Positions 1-11,156 of a DNA stretch of 64,000 nucleotides are shown here, piece by piece. The position numbers were made by a program, and so were the translations under genes. The stretch is from Marsupella aquatica. Its lineage: Eukaryota > Marchantiophyta. Numbering within the stretch: the stretch's first letter is position 1; each line of letters starts with the position of its first letter. Where the stretch lies: positions 12,834,001 through 12,898,000 of the forward strand of contig OZ316898.1 of assembly GCA_973895155.1 (NCBI GenBank). Direction: 5' to 3'. Below the pieces are notes generated by a model. It was not told the DNA's origin. It searched no databases and saw only the letters and a list, made by a program, of their open reading frames with translations.

Positions 1-3000
1 CAAATGAGCCCGCAATCATATGTTACCCTGGAAGAAGTTGTTTCATCTCTCACTCTATAGTGATTGCCATATGCTGCCGTCCGTTTGTAAGACTTTACCA
101 GCAACCGTGGAGGATTGGACAGGAGATAGACATCTGCATCCATATTAGGATGGCTTGCATGATGCTCTCGAACTGTGCATCTCAGCCATTCTGACATGCA
201 TGGGAATGTGGCAGACGTGCTTGATTGAATAGCCTTTTGTGCCTCGTACTCTCTACACATACAAGTGCATGGATTTAGCAATCAGAGTACACATTTTATA
301 CATGTCTGCAATTTAGAAACCAAGGGTAGCAAAGAAAATTGAAAACAAGTTACATACAGGGAGACCAAAGTAGGTACTCACTCCAGCCAGGGTTGCATTG
401 CATCAGTGTTTTCTAGAACGTACTGATGAGCCAAGTCTCTAATTTCGATGGTCAGCTTCACTGTGGTTGCAACACCTTGTAGGACTTCCCCAGACACCCC
501 TTCTTCTTCATCAGAATTCCATACTCGCCTTGTCACATGCTCGTAATCTACTAGGTACTCTGTGATGTAGCCCAGAGTTTCATCTTTTATATAACCCCGA
601 GCCATACTTGCCTCTGGCCTATAGTAAGATCGCACATGACCCTTCATCAACTTCATGTACCGCTCCAGGGGGTACAACCAGCGTGCTGTCACCGGCCCGT
701 ACTGGTCTATTTCTTCTACGACATGGATGAGCAGATGAGTCATTACATCAAAGAATGCAGGCGGGAAATATATTTCAAGATCACACAACAATAGTGCCAC
801 ATATTTCTTCAATTGGGGAAACTGTGCAGCATCCCACACCTTCACACAAACTCTGCGGAACACATCACTCAGACGCAGTATAACTTTACGCACAGGCTCT
901 TGCATGAGGCCCCTCAGGCACAATGGCAGGACTTGTTGCATCATGACATGGTAGTCATGGGTTTTCATTCTACCAAATTGGAATTTGTTATCCTTCACAT
1001 GCCTCTTGAATGCACTAGCATAATCTGTAGGAGCTCGGAGTGAACTCAGCCTTGATAAGAAGGTCTGCCACTCTGTGTCTGTGCAACAATATGGTGCTTG
1101 GTACTTCAAAAACACATTTGCCCTGCTCTGGTGTGTTGTAAGCCAAAGGTGGGGTTGAATTCCCCTGTCCTATAGATCCATACGTACAGAGCCCGTGTCC
1201 TTTTCTCCACTCAAAAATCGGAGTAGACTCTCGCATATGTTCTTCTCTATGTGCATAACATCAATATTATGTTTGTTTGGATCAAACTCCTGCAACTCCA
1301 AAACATCAAGCAGTGAGCAAATCCCAATCTTCATAATACATACATACTACTTCATACAATCTAACAACTAAATTGACTGAATCACATATATGGGTTGTTG
1401 GGGAGAGGAGATTACTCGCCAATACTCCAGCTGCAAGTCCAAAATGGACTGTCGTTTCACACCATACAACCTTGCAGGATCTCGTACTCCATCCTCTTCT
1501 CCTCCATCTGCATCATACTGTGCCTTGGCAGCCCCCCAAGAACTTATTTTCTCCTTCTTCACTCGAGGTGGGGGACTGCGGAGCTCCGTGCGCTTGTTAA
1601 AATGTGCTATAAGATTGGGTCTACGTCTGTAGGGGTGATCAGAGGGCAGAAATCGACGGTGATCAAGGTATTTGATACACTTCAAGGACTTTGAATAGTC
1701 ACTTGTCACATGGGGGCCACATCTTGTGCAAGCTAAATATCCTTTCCCAACCTGGCCTGCAATCATGCTATGGGCAGGGTAATCTGCAATAGTCAACATT
1801 ACAATAGCTCTAAGCAAGAATGGATTGGCTTCACCAATCCTCTGCAGCATATCATATGTGAGCACTCCAGTGTACCATAGCTTTCTCAGTTCCCCTACTA
1901 GAGGAGCAAGATAGACATCTATATTGGCTGCAACAGCACTGTCTGGCCCTGGAATCAACAATGCCAACATTACAAAGAACCGCTTTGTAGTCAACCATGG
2001 GGGAAGGTTGTAATTCAAAAGGGTTACAGGCCAACAAGAGTACGCATTGTTCTTCTCACCAAATGGGTTCACCCCATCCAATGATAACCCAAGCCTAACA
2101 TTCCTTGTCTCCCTAGCAAACTCAGGATACACATCATCAATCAACTTCCATTGCTTTGAATCTCCAGCATGGCGTTGTAGCCCATCTCGACTTTTGTTTT
2201 TAGCTGTCCATGTCATCAACTCTGATATGGCACGGCTCCTGAACATTCGCTGCAGTCTGGGAATTATAGGAAAGTGACGGAGTACTTTTGCAGGTTGCTT
2301 GGACTTCCCATTGTTCCGGTACCGTCCTGTGCTTCCCACATGTAGGGCATGTCAACTTCTTCTGATGTTCGTTTCTGAAAAGAACATGCCCATCAGGACA
2401 GACATGTATTGACTCATAGTTCAGCCCAAGTTTTGATATCAGTCTCTTTGCCTCGTACATGTTTTTTGGCACTAGATTACCTCCTGGTAGCACTGTTTTT
2501 TGCAAGAAGGCCAGAACCTCGGACACAAAGATGTTTGGCACATTGTGGTTCCCACAAATATTCAGAAACATTAGCACAAATGCTAATTTGGAACACTTGC
2601 TTCCTGGGAACAGCGGATTGAAGGCCTCCTGAACTTCGGTTGGGGAGCCAAACATGGTGTCCTCTCCAGCTGTAGCCTGTTGCCCAATCTCAAACTCATC
2701 TGAAGACTCGTGGTCATCACCCGGTGCGGTCTCAAACTCTTCTGCATCTTCCATGTCCTCCCGCATTGCATCCATATCCTGGAAAATATCCTGCACCATT
2801 TGCTGAACATTGATCCCTTCGTCTGCAGGCTGCTGAAGGACTTCAGACCCACCCAGTTGAGTCATCACATCTGCCAACCCACCAGTGAAGAACTGGTCTC
2901 GCCTTGCACTATTTGCATTCTCAAAGTCAGCCCTCCATTCCTCATCTGAAGAATCAGCCTCATTCGGATCGTTTGTAACACGCCAACGAGGGTGTCTCCC

Positions 3001-3237
3001 ATGAATTGCCAAGTGCCCATGAATCTGCCTCAAGACTCTGGTGTGGGAGCCATTGCATTGAGTGCAAGGACATCTCATTCGTGAACTTGGACCTGACCGT
3101 GCCACTTTGGCCTGTTCCCGATTCCAGAGCTTCTGGTCGTGTTGGGAAACCCTCATTGGATGATGTAGAGGCAACCTGGCAGATGTTGGATGGGTCCAAG
3201 GGGGAGGGTGACCTACGGACACTCTTCTAGACTCCAT
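1..3237 (-). pseudogene. Tnp2-type CACTA transposase, frameshifted and interrupted by a stop, 3' end cut by window
   Basis: The start is ATG at 3,237. Residues about 50-90 form a Cys/His transposase-associated module (RCPCTQCNGSHT). A pair CPDGH...CPTCG near 2,350-2,400 precedes the Tnp2 core at 1,426-2,339 (LDGVNPF, SCWPVTLLNYNLPPW, LLIPGPDS). A one-base frameshift near 2,325-2,342 separates these two parts. An intron from about 1,425 to 1,291 is likely: EYWR before it joins DPNKHNIDVMHIEKN after it, matching the family's conserved order. An in-frame TAG at 1,170-1,172 then interrupts the coding sequence before the DUF4218-like region at 378-1,115 (VMTHLLIHVVEEI, WLYPLERYMK). The 'stop' at 378 overlaps a splice donor (GTGAGT); a further exon at 1-252 carries SYKRTAAYGNHYRV and runs off the window. 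The protein would cut and join element ends in the nucleus, but this copy is unlikely to make a full-length product. Confidence 0.85.
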
Positions 3238-3624
3238 CTTAGAGTTCAGAACACAGGCACTCAGATTTAATTGTCATTTCATTATGAAAGTGGAAAATAC
3301 ATTTCTTGTTTAGTTGTGTTCCGATGTTCACACTATCTACCAAAACATATGACATGATACAGTGTAATAAATCATGCATAGACTTTCTACAACCACCAAC
3401 AAAAACAAGAAAGGTTCCTGAATCGTGTACCTATTCTCAGGTCACACTGTAACAAAATTCCTAACTGTCTCAGGGTGTCACCTCCTTCGCTGTCCTCACT
3501 TATACTGCCTCAGTCTGCAATGGCCAACCAAGCACGTACATCCATGACCATATCAGAGTCCAATCACCTATAGTCATAGACAAACGTGCCTGGTGTGAGA
3601 GCAGTATGAGATCTCCTCACATTA
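3238..3624. other. Non-coding spacer inside the CACTA element
   Basis: No credible ORF, RNA gene or repeat was seen. It separates the transposase start from the end of the F-box-like ORF and may hold the transposase promoter, but no TATA element stands out. Confidence 0.4.
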
Positions 3625-4227
3625 TTACCAGAGTTCATCTGGATACCCACCCTGTTCTCGATGGTAGTCACACCTGAGGTACACTGGCATGTACATCAGG
3701 TCATCAAGGAGTATGCCCTGGGCATACCAGGGTGGGGTTCGATCTGTGCCTACAAGAAGTGGTTCTAATGCCCTCCACTGGGGGGAGCTAGCTACCAAGT
3801 CCCTCCATTGTGTGCTAATTAGTCTATATTTGCAAATGTCTTGTGCGGTTGACCACTGAAGAATTCTGGGCCACACATCCGACAACATTATATCATCTGG
3901 CAAACCAGGCAACAAGGAAGTCCCCACAACATTCTGCTCTTCAATTTCATCTGCTGAAAAATAAGATTCATCGTCTCTTGCATCCTCAAGCGGTGTTGAA
4001 ATATGTTTCAACACCAACCCATGCAGGAGAGTCCAAACAGTGGCCAGCCATGTGGCAACCCGGAGGAGGAGCCTACATAGCGCCTGTTGATGTAGGAAAG
4101 GCAACATACCCACCAAAGTCTGCCGCCAAGATTTGAGCCCACCCAGTAAGTTTACAGTGACACCCCCAGGCCCAGCAAGTAACCACAATCTGCCAATAGT
4201 AAAATAAGTCCAACTGCGACCAACCAT
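3625..4227 (-). CDS. F-box-like protein with hydrophobic N-terminus
   Basis: This is a 200-residue single-exon ORF starting at ATG 4,227. Residues 106-152 (LPGLPDDIMLSDVWPRIL ... KYRLISTQWRDLVASSPQWR) fit an F-box: a Leu-Pro-Asp opening, a buried Trp, and the R-x-V/I-S-x-x-W-R-x-L ending. F-box domains bind Skp1 in SCF ubiquitin ligases. No C-terminal substrate-binding repeat follows; the last 50 residues are unrecognised. Residues 8-70 are rich in Leu, Val, Trp and Gly, unlike most F-box proteins, and might be membrane-associated or a wrongly included upstream stretch. An acidic linker (residues 80-100) lies between. It lies between transposase and BRCT ORFs, all on the minus strand. Either a captured host fragment or a passenger gene of the transposon. 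No frameshift or stop is visible. Confidence 0.55.
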   Translation of the reverse strand: MVGRSWTYFTIGRLWLLAGPGGVTVNLLGGLKSWRQTLVGMLPFLHQQALCRLLLRVATWLATVWTLLHGLVLKHISTPLEDARDDESYFSADEIEEQNVVGTSLLPGLPDDIMLSDVWPRILQWSTAQDICKYRLISTQWRDLVASSPQWRALEPLLVGTDRTPPWYAQGILLDDLMYMPVYLRCDYHREQGGYPDELW

Positions 4228-4318
4228 AACAAGCTATGTTAGTTCAAATATCACATTTATTTCAAAGATGTGATTTGTACACAAAGCTTGTCTCAAAACT
4301 GATGCTACTACGTACTCC

Positions 4319-5197
4319 TCACTCTGATTCAGAATCGCTAATAACCTCTTCCTCACTTGTTGTCACATAGTTTTCACTGTGAGGATCCTGACCCTTCCGT
4401 GGCCAGGCCTCAAAAAGATCATAGTCCATTGGGTTTTGACGCTTCCCAGCTGCTACTGATTCCACAAGCCAAGCATATGAAACCACAAACACATTATGGG
4501 ACATGACATAAAAGCGAATGTCACCCTTCCCAAACTTGCGGCAGGCTTTGGGATATGACTTAGTAATGACATGAGTGGTGTCCTCTGTTATATTCTCCTC
4601 CACTGTCCCACCTAGGTCAAGCACTATGGACTTGTACACTTTGCACTTAACCTCTCCAATTCCCGCCTCCACAAAAACCATGCTCAGCCCTTTCAGAATG
4701 GGGGTTGGTTGCTTCATCTCCTCAGCCAACATACTCTTCAGCCTTCTTGAGATTTGTCCTTTGTTGAGTACAGGTCCATATTGGACATCAGCAAGCCGTG
4801 CCTTTGCTTCCCAGACTTCTTGTTCAGCCCAAGCTGATGCAGTAGCTTCTTCATCCTCCCACAGTTCATATTGCTCAGTATCCTGTACAATCTGATGTGC
4901 TATGGAATCTGTGATCCAAGAGGCCTCAACTACTTTTAGGCCTCGCTCAGTAATTGCAGAATTCATGTAGGACCATGACCATTTCTTTATCACTGATAGC
5001 CATGTCCCTGCAACAACATGTGTAGTCTCTGGAGTGATGTCCTGCACTACAGTGCCATGGAGCTCAGAGAATTGTTTCTGTACAGTTGGCCAATGCACTT
5101 TGGTCAACCCATGCTGGCCATGGACCAAAATGGCTCTGACCCCTGTAAACACTGCTGGGTGGTCACACTTTCTACGTTTCCCAGGCTCCATGTACAC
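4319..5197 (-). CDS. Protein with two BRCT domains
   Basis: This is a 292-residue single-exon ORF from ATG 5,197. The first BRCT domain covers about residues 14-105, with a strand-rich start (VFTGVRAILV), a central hydrophobic-Gly turn and the signature Trp94 in EASWITDSI. The second covers about 168-255: LKGLSMVFVE, LDLGGTVEENITEDTTHVI, then FVVSYAWLVESV with Trp243. BRCT domains bind phosphoproteins or DNA ends and are typical of nuclear DNA-repair and replication factors. The C-terminus is acidic and Ser-rich (TTSEEEVISDSESE), resembling a CK2 target. No catalytic domain is present, so it is an adaptor-like protein. It sits inside the CACTA element, 91 bp upstream of the F-box-like ORF and in the same orientation. 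Intact as far as can be read. Which host BRCT gene it derives from cannot be told here. Confidence 0.8.
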   Translation of the reverse strand: MYMEPGKRRKCDHPAVFTGVRAILVHGQHGLTKVHWPTVQKQFSELHGTVVQDITPETTHVVAGTWLSVIKKWSWSYMNSAITERGLKVVEASWITDSIAHQIVQDTEQYELWEDEEATASAWAEQEVWEAKARLADVQYGPVLNKGQISRRLKSMLAEEMKQPTPILKGLSMVFVEAGIGEVKCKVYKSIVLDLGGTVEENITEDTTHVITKSYPKACRKFGKGDIRFYVMSHNVFVVSYAWLVESVAAGKRQNPMDYDLFEAWPRKGQDPHSENYVTTSEEEVISDSESE

Positions 5198-5787
5198 ACA
5201 CCCTACGTGATCAGAGTGAATATTGGAAGAGTGGGTTCACCTGCCAATAGAAGGACACCAAAATTCCTGCTTTTTAAGTTGATCCGGTCCACTGTTGCCC
5301 AAGTCCAATTTTGATAGGTACAGGGGATATGTGAACAATAAGTACTAGGCACCTGCACCGATGCAGGACATTGTTTGAGTATATACCAGGAAATCCATAT
5401 CAAAGGTGAAATGAAGTGCAACCAACTTGTCATGGCCGCACATACATATTTTGTTGTAAAGGAGGATACATTCAATGACAAACTTATAGGGCAATTTGAT
5501 TAATTGCATGTCTGATAATTTATATGCTTACAACTTTGAAGTCCTGTTTTAATTTAGCACTCTGATGAGAGTGTTTGTGAAAATGACCACTCAGCCTAAA
5601 TACTTCCAAGAAGGCTTGTTAGGATAAGTTTTTATAGGCATGTACCCAACCACTGACGCTATAGCATAGGATAAGTGCTGCCTATACAAACTTGCCTACC
5701 CAACTCCTTTTCAAAATTGGAATCTCTGCAATCCCCCAAAAATAGTACACCCACATCAGGTGCCCTGTGCATGTACAATGTTTAGCT
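5198..5787. other. Non-coding spacer inside the CACTA element
   Basis: AT-rich DNA between the BRCT and PHD ORFs. No supported gene, repeat or RNA was seen; presumably 3' and 5' untranslated and promoter sequence of the neighbours. Confidence 0.4.
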
Positions 5788-6468
5788 TCATAGCCAAGAT
5801 ATGTGATCTCTCACAGGAGTGCGCGAGGTAGGATCAATGGCATGGCGATGACAATAAAATATCCATCGATCAACACCATGTGCAGAGTGATCATAGATTT
5901 CTCTGTCACAAGCATAACCCTCTGCTTGACGATCTTTCAAGCAATGATAGTGCCACATAGTGGGACACCTAGCACAGTGGACTATGTCAGCCCAGTACTC
6001 ATCATCATGCTCACCACATGCCTTGCACCTATGAAGTGGGCAAGCTGTGGCATGAGCAGGCAAACACTCAAAACAGAAAAACCTCACACAAAAACGGTCT
6101 GGACATTTCCTAACATCCGGTGCAGCATCAACAGAGCCCTCATAGGACCCCAACTTCCCACACTGTGCACACTTAGCTTGCTTCTCCAAACAATCAGTGC
6201 ACATCCAGTCTCCCTGGTGTGTTGACGGGAGGCCCACCCCTGGACAATTGTTTTCTGCAGCAAGGTGAGACTCCGGGTTGAGGTGGAAATGCCTCATGCA
6301 AGGGCCCTCACAGATGACCAAGCTCCCACCATCGTCACAAATGGCACAACAATGAGCTGCCTTCTGGAAAATCTGACTTGCAGAGAAGTTAGTAACGTGT
6401 GGCCCAGGTACACCTGTGTTGCTCACCTCTATCACACGCTTTTTCGCTGGAATTTTGGGGCGTGCCAT
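5788..6468 (-). CDS. EDM2-like triple PHD/zinc-finger protein
   Basis: This is a 226-residue single-exon ORF from ATG 6,468. Three linked Cys/His modules are visible. Module 1 (residues 40-93): CCAICDDGGSLVICEGPCMRHFH then WMCTDC. Module 2 (about 100-150): CAQCGKLGS, a Cys pair, CFECLP, H, CPLHRC. Module 3 (148-210): CKACGEH, HCARCPTMWHYHCL, FYCHRH. This order and spacing (CAICD-GG, C-x-x-CGKLGS, CP-H-C-x-x-C, C-x-x-CP-x-x-x-H-x-x-CL, Y-CxxH) matches the PHD cluster of plant EDM2-family proteins, which read H3K9-methylated transposon chromatin and control silencing and polyadenylation at intronic elements. Only that region is present: EDM2's long C-terminal methyltransferase-like part is missing. 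The basic N-terminus (MARPKIPAKKR) could be a nuclear signal. It lies within the CACTA element between BRCT and Cys-rich ORFs. The family likeness is strong; function in the transposon is inferred. Confidence 0.82.
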   Translation of the reverse strand: MARPKIPAKKRVIEVSNTGVPGPHVTNFSASQIFQKAAHCCAICDDGGSLVICEGPCMRHFHLNPESHLAAENNCPGVGLPSTHQGDWMCTDCLEKQAKCAQCGKLGSYEGSVDAAPDVRKCPDRFCVRFFCFECLPAHATACPLHRCKACGEHDDEYWADIVHCARCPTMWHYHCLKDRQAEGYACDREIYDHSAHGVDRWIFYCHRHAIDPTSRTPVRDHISWL

Positions 6469-7218
6469 GCCTACGCATGAGACAGACAGTACAATTAAGT
6501 AGACAATACAGGCAATACATTTTGGCAGACTTTACAGACAATATATTCTAGCCGACTTCACAGAAAGTAAAATTTAGCATTTAAGGTACAACGGCAACTT
6601 ATACTGCAATGAATTGCAATGGCCACACAAGGATGCAGGGCAGACATACTTTTGGTATGTTGAGCCCACACACAAAACTGATCTCCTAGTACAATTGCTC
6701 CACCAGCACCTCAATTTCGTGGCTATGATTCACCAAAAAAGATCTGCAACAACATTTCATGCATTTGAATCACATACAATAGTCATCACATGAAAAACAG
6801 GCGTTTTTCCAACAAGATTGGGATCAAGTAGTGTGACGAGGGTTGTACTTTATACATCCTATATAGGCTATGATAGTGAGACAAATAAGTTTGAATACGT
6901 GACTGTATGGGATGTTTGCAGGTTATGACATGGCCCATTAATTTTGTCATATAATGTTACAATGTTGGCCAAGTTAAAGCAGTCATTCAAGCAGTCTTTC
7001 ATTGGAGAATTTAAAGAGAGCTTGCTTAATTCTTACATTAGGATATTCCACTTAGTGCAGCCAAATTAGGATAAGTTATATACTATGGATCCTAAACCCT
7101 GCACCCAAAATTGCTCAAACTTCAAAATTTTAAATAATTATCTGCGGTGCTTAAGTCAGAGCATTAAGTTATAGGTCATTGCACTCTGGTCTGTGCATAC
7201 GGTGTGACAAGTGCTCCT
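6469..7218. other. Non-coding spacer inside the CACTA element
   Basis: AT-rich stretch without a supportable gene. It contains the presumed promoter of the PHD gene (right of 6,468) and the 3' flank of the Cys-rich ORF. No tandem repeat or RNA gene recognised. Confidence 0.4.
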
Positions 7219-7668
7219 CTACAGCGTGTGATCCAAACATGTGTAGACACCAAACGCACCGGTGGTGGGGTCTGGGAGGCCAGGACAAGTGACATCGCCA
7301 GGCACACTGCAGGATGGCGAGTGGTTCCAGATGATACATTGTGCTCTATGCAAAAATCGACACCCAAGAGAACGGTCATCCAACTTTGGGCCAGAAGCCC
7401 GACAGGCAGGACAGTCATATTGGCAGTTGTGTACACACCCTTGGGCCCTAATTTGTGGCGGGTCATGTACAAGAGACAGAAATACCAAGGATCTTGGGAA
7501 GGGTAGAGAAGCAGGTACAGGCCAACTGTAGTTATTCCTGGCAACAATAGGGTACTCAAAGTACCATGCAGACTGGGCAGGAAGGATCCCAAGTCTCACA
7601 TACTCAAGGCGCAACCTCTCTGCCTTGCGTGCAAGCCGCACATGTTCAGCATTGCGGGTGCTCACCAT
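7219..7668 (-). CDS. Small Cys/His-rich ORF, possible zinc-binding protein
   Basis: This is a 149-residue ORF from ATG 7,668, not assigned to a family. The first 40 residues are basic and helical (RNAEHVRLARKAERLRLEYVR). The second half is rich in Cys and His in paired order (VHNCQYDCPAC, LGCRFLHRAQC, HSPSC, VTCPG, YTCLDH), which suggests one or two zinc-binding modules. The order resembles a degenerate PHD or ribbon finger. It lies directly upstream of the PHD gene and in the same orientation, inside the CACTA element. A second minus-strand frame overlaps it (7,176-7,592), but lacks a coherent motif, so this frame is preferred. It could be an exon of a longer gene, since the end falls soon after the last Cys/His pair. 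Confidence 0.4.
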   Translation of the reverse strand: MVSTRNAEHVRLARKAERLRLEYVRLGILPAQSAWYFEYPIVARNNYSWPVPASLPFPRSLVFLSLVHDPPQIRAQGCVHNCQYDCPACRASGPKLDDRSLGCRFLHRAQCIIWNHSPSCSVPGDVTCPGLPDPTTGAFGVYTCLDHTL

Positions 7669-10600
7669 AACTGTTGCTTTTGTTCAGATGTCTTGTGTTC
7701 ACGTCCTCTGACGTCCTTTGATCAGCAAGGTGAGCAGGAGCTGTACTTGCCTCACCAACAACAACCAACCTCAACTTATCAGTTCCCACTCACTGTGTCA
7801 TTCCCTTGATTCCAACTAGAGGTCATAGTATAAACTTAGCATGAAACACTCCTAATCAACAATGTTGCAAACTACAATATCCAGAAACACTGAAAGTCTC
7901 TGCCTGCAGTGAGCAACAGAGAGGTAGTTCACTGCTTGCAAGAGTGACTGAGCAGGAGTGTAGGCAGACTGGCATTCAGTTGGCACAACTATATTGTGCA
8001 TCAGCACAAAAGCTCTTATAAACATGATATGCATGAAACTCATCGATAAAATAGAAGGAAACTAAACAGTGGATGCAAAACAAAGCAAATTACAGCACAG
8101 GTCGGCACAGGGCAAAACAGAGCAAAACAGAGCATGGATCGAGAAAATGAACAACATGTAGTTCTTACGCAAGAAACTCAGTGACAGCAAACAAATTCAC
8201 TAGCCCCAGGGAGTGAAGCAAATGAGTACCAAGCCAACCAACTAAGATTGACTATGAAATGCAAGTGACATCATTTCAACCAAAAAAACAATAAAGCACT
8301 TAGGCAACATTAATATAGAAGTGTAGTGGAATTATATCATGCGACAGATCATACTTGGTTCTACCTGAGGTGTACAGGCATACTGCCCTCAGGTAGAATG
8401 TGTATGCCCGCACATACACAAGAGGATCCCCAACAAAGCATATAACAATATGATCTGAATTCCCAATTACTCTGTTTTGTCTATACCTATGTTCATCAAA
8501 AAATGTTATGAGCAGACATTGAGAAGCTAGCAAAATAGAGGAGCCAATCGAAGCCAAAATATTACATTGCAGGTTGAATACATCAGTCACTGCCAAGAAT
8601 CTATGCATGAAACAAACATGAAGGTATCGAATATGTATATGCATTACAAACTTTCATGCTAGACAGTGGCCAAAGTTAAAATGAACTAGTTTTGACTTTA
8701 TGACTCTCTGAATGAAAATATTTTATTTCAGAATTATATTCTATTTCAGAATGGGTTCAACTCTGTGGATTGTGAACTGTCCCACTTGGAATTCCACTAT
8801 TTGGGCTATCTAAGAATGCAGTTCAAAGGACATACAGTGCAAGACAGTTAGAGATCATGTCTTCATTCCGACGTCCAATTGGACATTTTATGTCACAAAC
8901 TGCGCAAGCAATGAAGTCCATGGAATTTTCTCAAAAATGCAGCTTCTGTTGTTGGTAAAAGCAACTATGAGTTTCCTATTGAGTGCCCCCAATGCACAAT
9001 ACTACCAGAGGCCCACTTTAGACAACGATGGCTGTCATTACTTATTGGGAACTCGGATGCATATGTATTGAAATGCTTCGTAGAGTGTTCCGACCACAGG
9101 CAAACCTAACATCAATCTCAACATTCAGTCCCGTCTCAGAATTGATTTAGAGGAGGCTTAGCATTCAGTACAGTGTCAACAATCAGACTTGTCTTCACAT
9201 TCAACATCCAATTGCAAGGGGCTTCGATGAAAGCACAAGACAGAGCTATAGAAGAAGAGACAGAGGAAGGCACCTGTGTGTTTGGGGAAAATGTGAAGCT
9301 CCAAAGACCACCCTAAACTGAAATCGCAGCGCACAGTTGGCCGGTCGTAGGTTGATAAAAGCAAAGCATAGAGCCACTTGGACGTCTGCAATGTTGTGAA
9401 CTTGCTCCTTTCCTCACACTGTGACCGATGTCGCAAGGCATCTTTCCGTCGCAGTTGAGGTCCTATGCCTGATGACATGATCAAGAATGAGTAGCTACAA
9501 TGTCCAGTCTCTCTTGACAGGGTGACATAGCAGCAATACACACATTGGATCAAAGCACGAGTCGGAGAAAAACAATGAGAGATAAAAATGGACTTTCGCT
9601 CACCCATGTGTTGGATGGAAGAATGCAGCTACGAGGGCCGGTCTCCAGCTACAGCTCCTTGATGGCAAACCACAGGCTCTTCCCGGTTCTTCAACCAAAA
9701 ACTGACCCGAAACACACTCTTGCAATGTCCTGAGTTAGTCGCAACAACTCCAATGTAGGTTGCAGCTGCCAATCCGTTCCCTCCGCCCTCCTTGCCAATG
9801 CCAACTCCCGATAGCAATGAGGCTTGTTCAGCTGACCTCCTTTGTAGGAGCTCCCAACTCCCAAAGGAAAACTGTCACTACTCAGCTAAAAAACGGCCCC
9901 TGGACCTTGTCGCTGCCAATGTGCGTCGTGCGCTCAGTTCTCCTGCCCACCAAGAACTTCAACTATAACTTCAACTCCAATGCCCAAGAAGATTGATGAG
10001 CTCCTTAGTCAGAGACGCAGCTGGAAGGGTATGCACGCACTTACAGTTCACTAAGCTCCAATGCCCGAGACGATTGAGGAGCTGGTCCTGAGACTGGTCG
10101 CAGCTTGCACTCTTCACCTCAGGAATCCCGCGACGTTGTTTGAGCTCACAATACGCTTGGAAGAGAAGGATAGCTGCAGTAGACTTCACCCTAAGTCTTT
10201 ACGCCTCCCACACAGGTCCCGCATTAGTAAAGCTTGTGCAGTGCTGTGGTGCGTCCCATGGCTCCCTAAACCCAAGAAACCCCCCAGCTCAAGCCGATTC
10301 CCGCAGGTTTCGTGCTTGGCGAGGCCGTTTCCGCGGCTTAGCGGCATGGGACGCTGCTAACCTTCTACTACTACTATTAACATTTTACACACATATACTG
10401 GACAGATCCTTCATCGGGTCATGAGATACGTAGCCGGCCTAATATAGGCCTTCCCCTGTCTTCCCCTGTCTTCTTGTTAGGTATGTTTGGATTCCGCCGC
10501 CGGAATGATCCCCAATAGGCTTGGTTAAGCCGCTAAGACCTCTCTCAGCTCGACACATCCAACTCTCACTCCCCTGCTTACTTTCCTTCCTTCTGTTGAT

Positions 10601-11156
10601 GTGGGCACTCTTCACACAAGTTAATGCGACACACAAATAGCAAAATGACTCATTCTGACTGAGTCATACCATGCACTTGCCATACAAACAGTACATCTCA
10701 TACACAAGTTCTGCGAACTAAGTCGTGAGGCCAACTCTATTCAGCTCTTAGGCATGAGGAAACATGAATATACACAAGGGTCACTGTATGACTAACCGAG
10801 AGCTTCTCGTACTACTTGATCCCAGCCCGGCTGGTGCAAACTAAAAACTTGCTAAAGAAGAGGCCCTGAGCTCCCCGCTGCCCAGGTACTTATCCTGGTA
10901 GTGGATCCGCCATTCTTTGCATCGTAAGCCTAATCTACTTAACAGTAATCTACTTGCCCGAATCTACCTATGTACAGCAAGGCAGGAGCACAAGTGTTGC
11001 TCCTACCAGTGGGACCGCAATCCCACTAAGCTAAGTGTCAGGGCCGCTCCTGGTTCTGATCCTAATCCTAAACGTGGAGATCCGCGCCCGCCCTGCCCAC
11101 TCACGCCTCCTCCCTCCACGTCCGCCCTCCCTAAAAGGAACGGCGCCCTTGCACCG
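7669..11156. other. Long gene-poor interior of the CACTA element
   Basis: About 3.5 kb without a supportable gene. Short ORFs on both strands have no recognisable motif or consistent splice context. The part from about 9,700 to 11,150 becomes markedly richer in C and G than 7,700-9,100, matching the composition of the adjacent plant-mobile-domain ORF; it may be that gene's 3' untranslated region or a separately acquired segment. An imperfect duplication is listed separately. Confidence 0.4.
9975..10125. repeat. Imperfect tandem duplication of about 70-80 bp
   Basis: The stretch starting CTCCAATGCCCAAGAAGATT near 9,976 recurs diverged as CTCCAATGCCCGAGACGATT near 10,057. Similarity continues through GAGCT, GAGACNNNNCGCAGCT and TGCACNCACTT. 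It is a local duplication inside the CACTA element with no coding meaning seen. Confidence 0.55.

Noticed and set aside
8300-8644. 114-residue minus-strand ORF
   Set aside because: AT-rich, hydrophobic by composition, no start context or domain.
9176-9607. 143-residue minus-strand ORF inside the CACTA element
   Set aside because: Composition looks random, with no motif, and another plus-strand frame overlaps.
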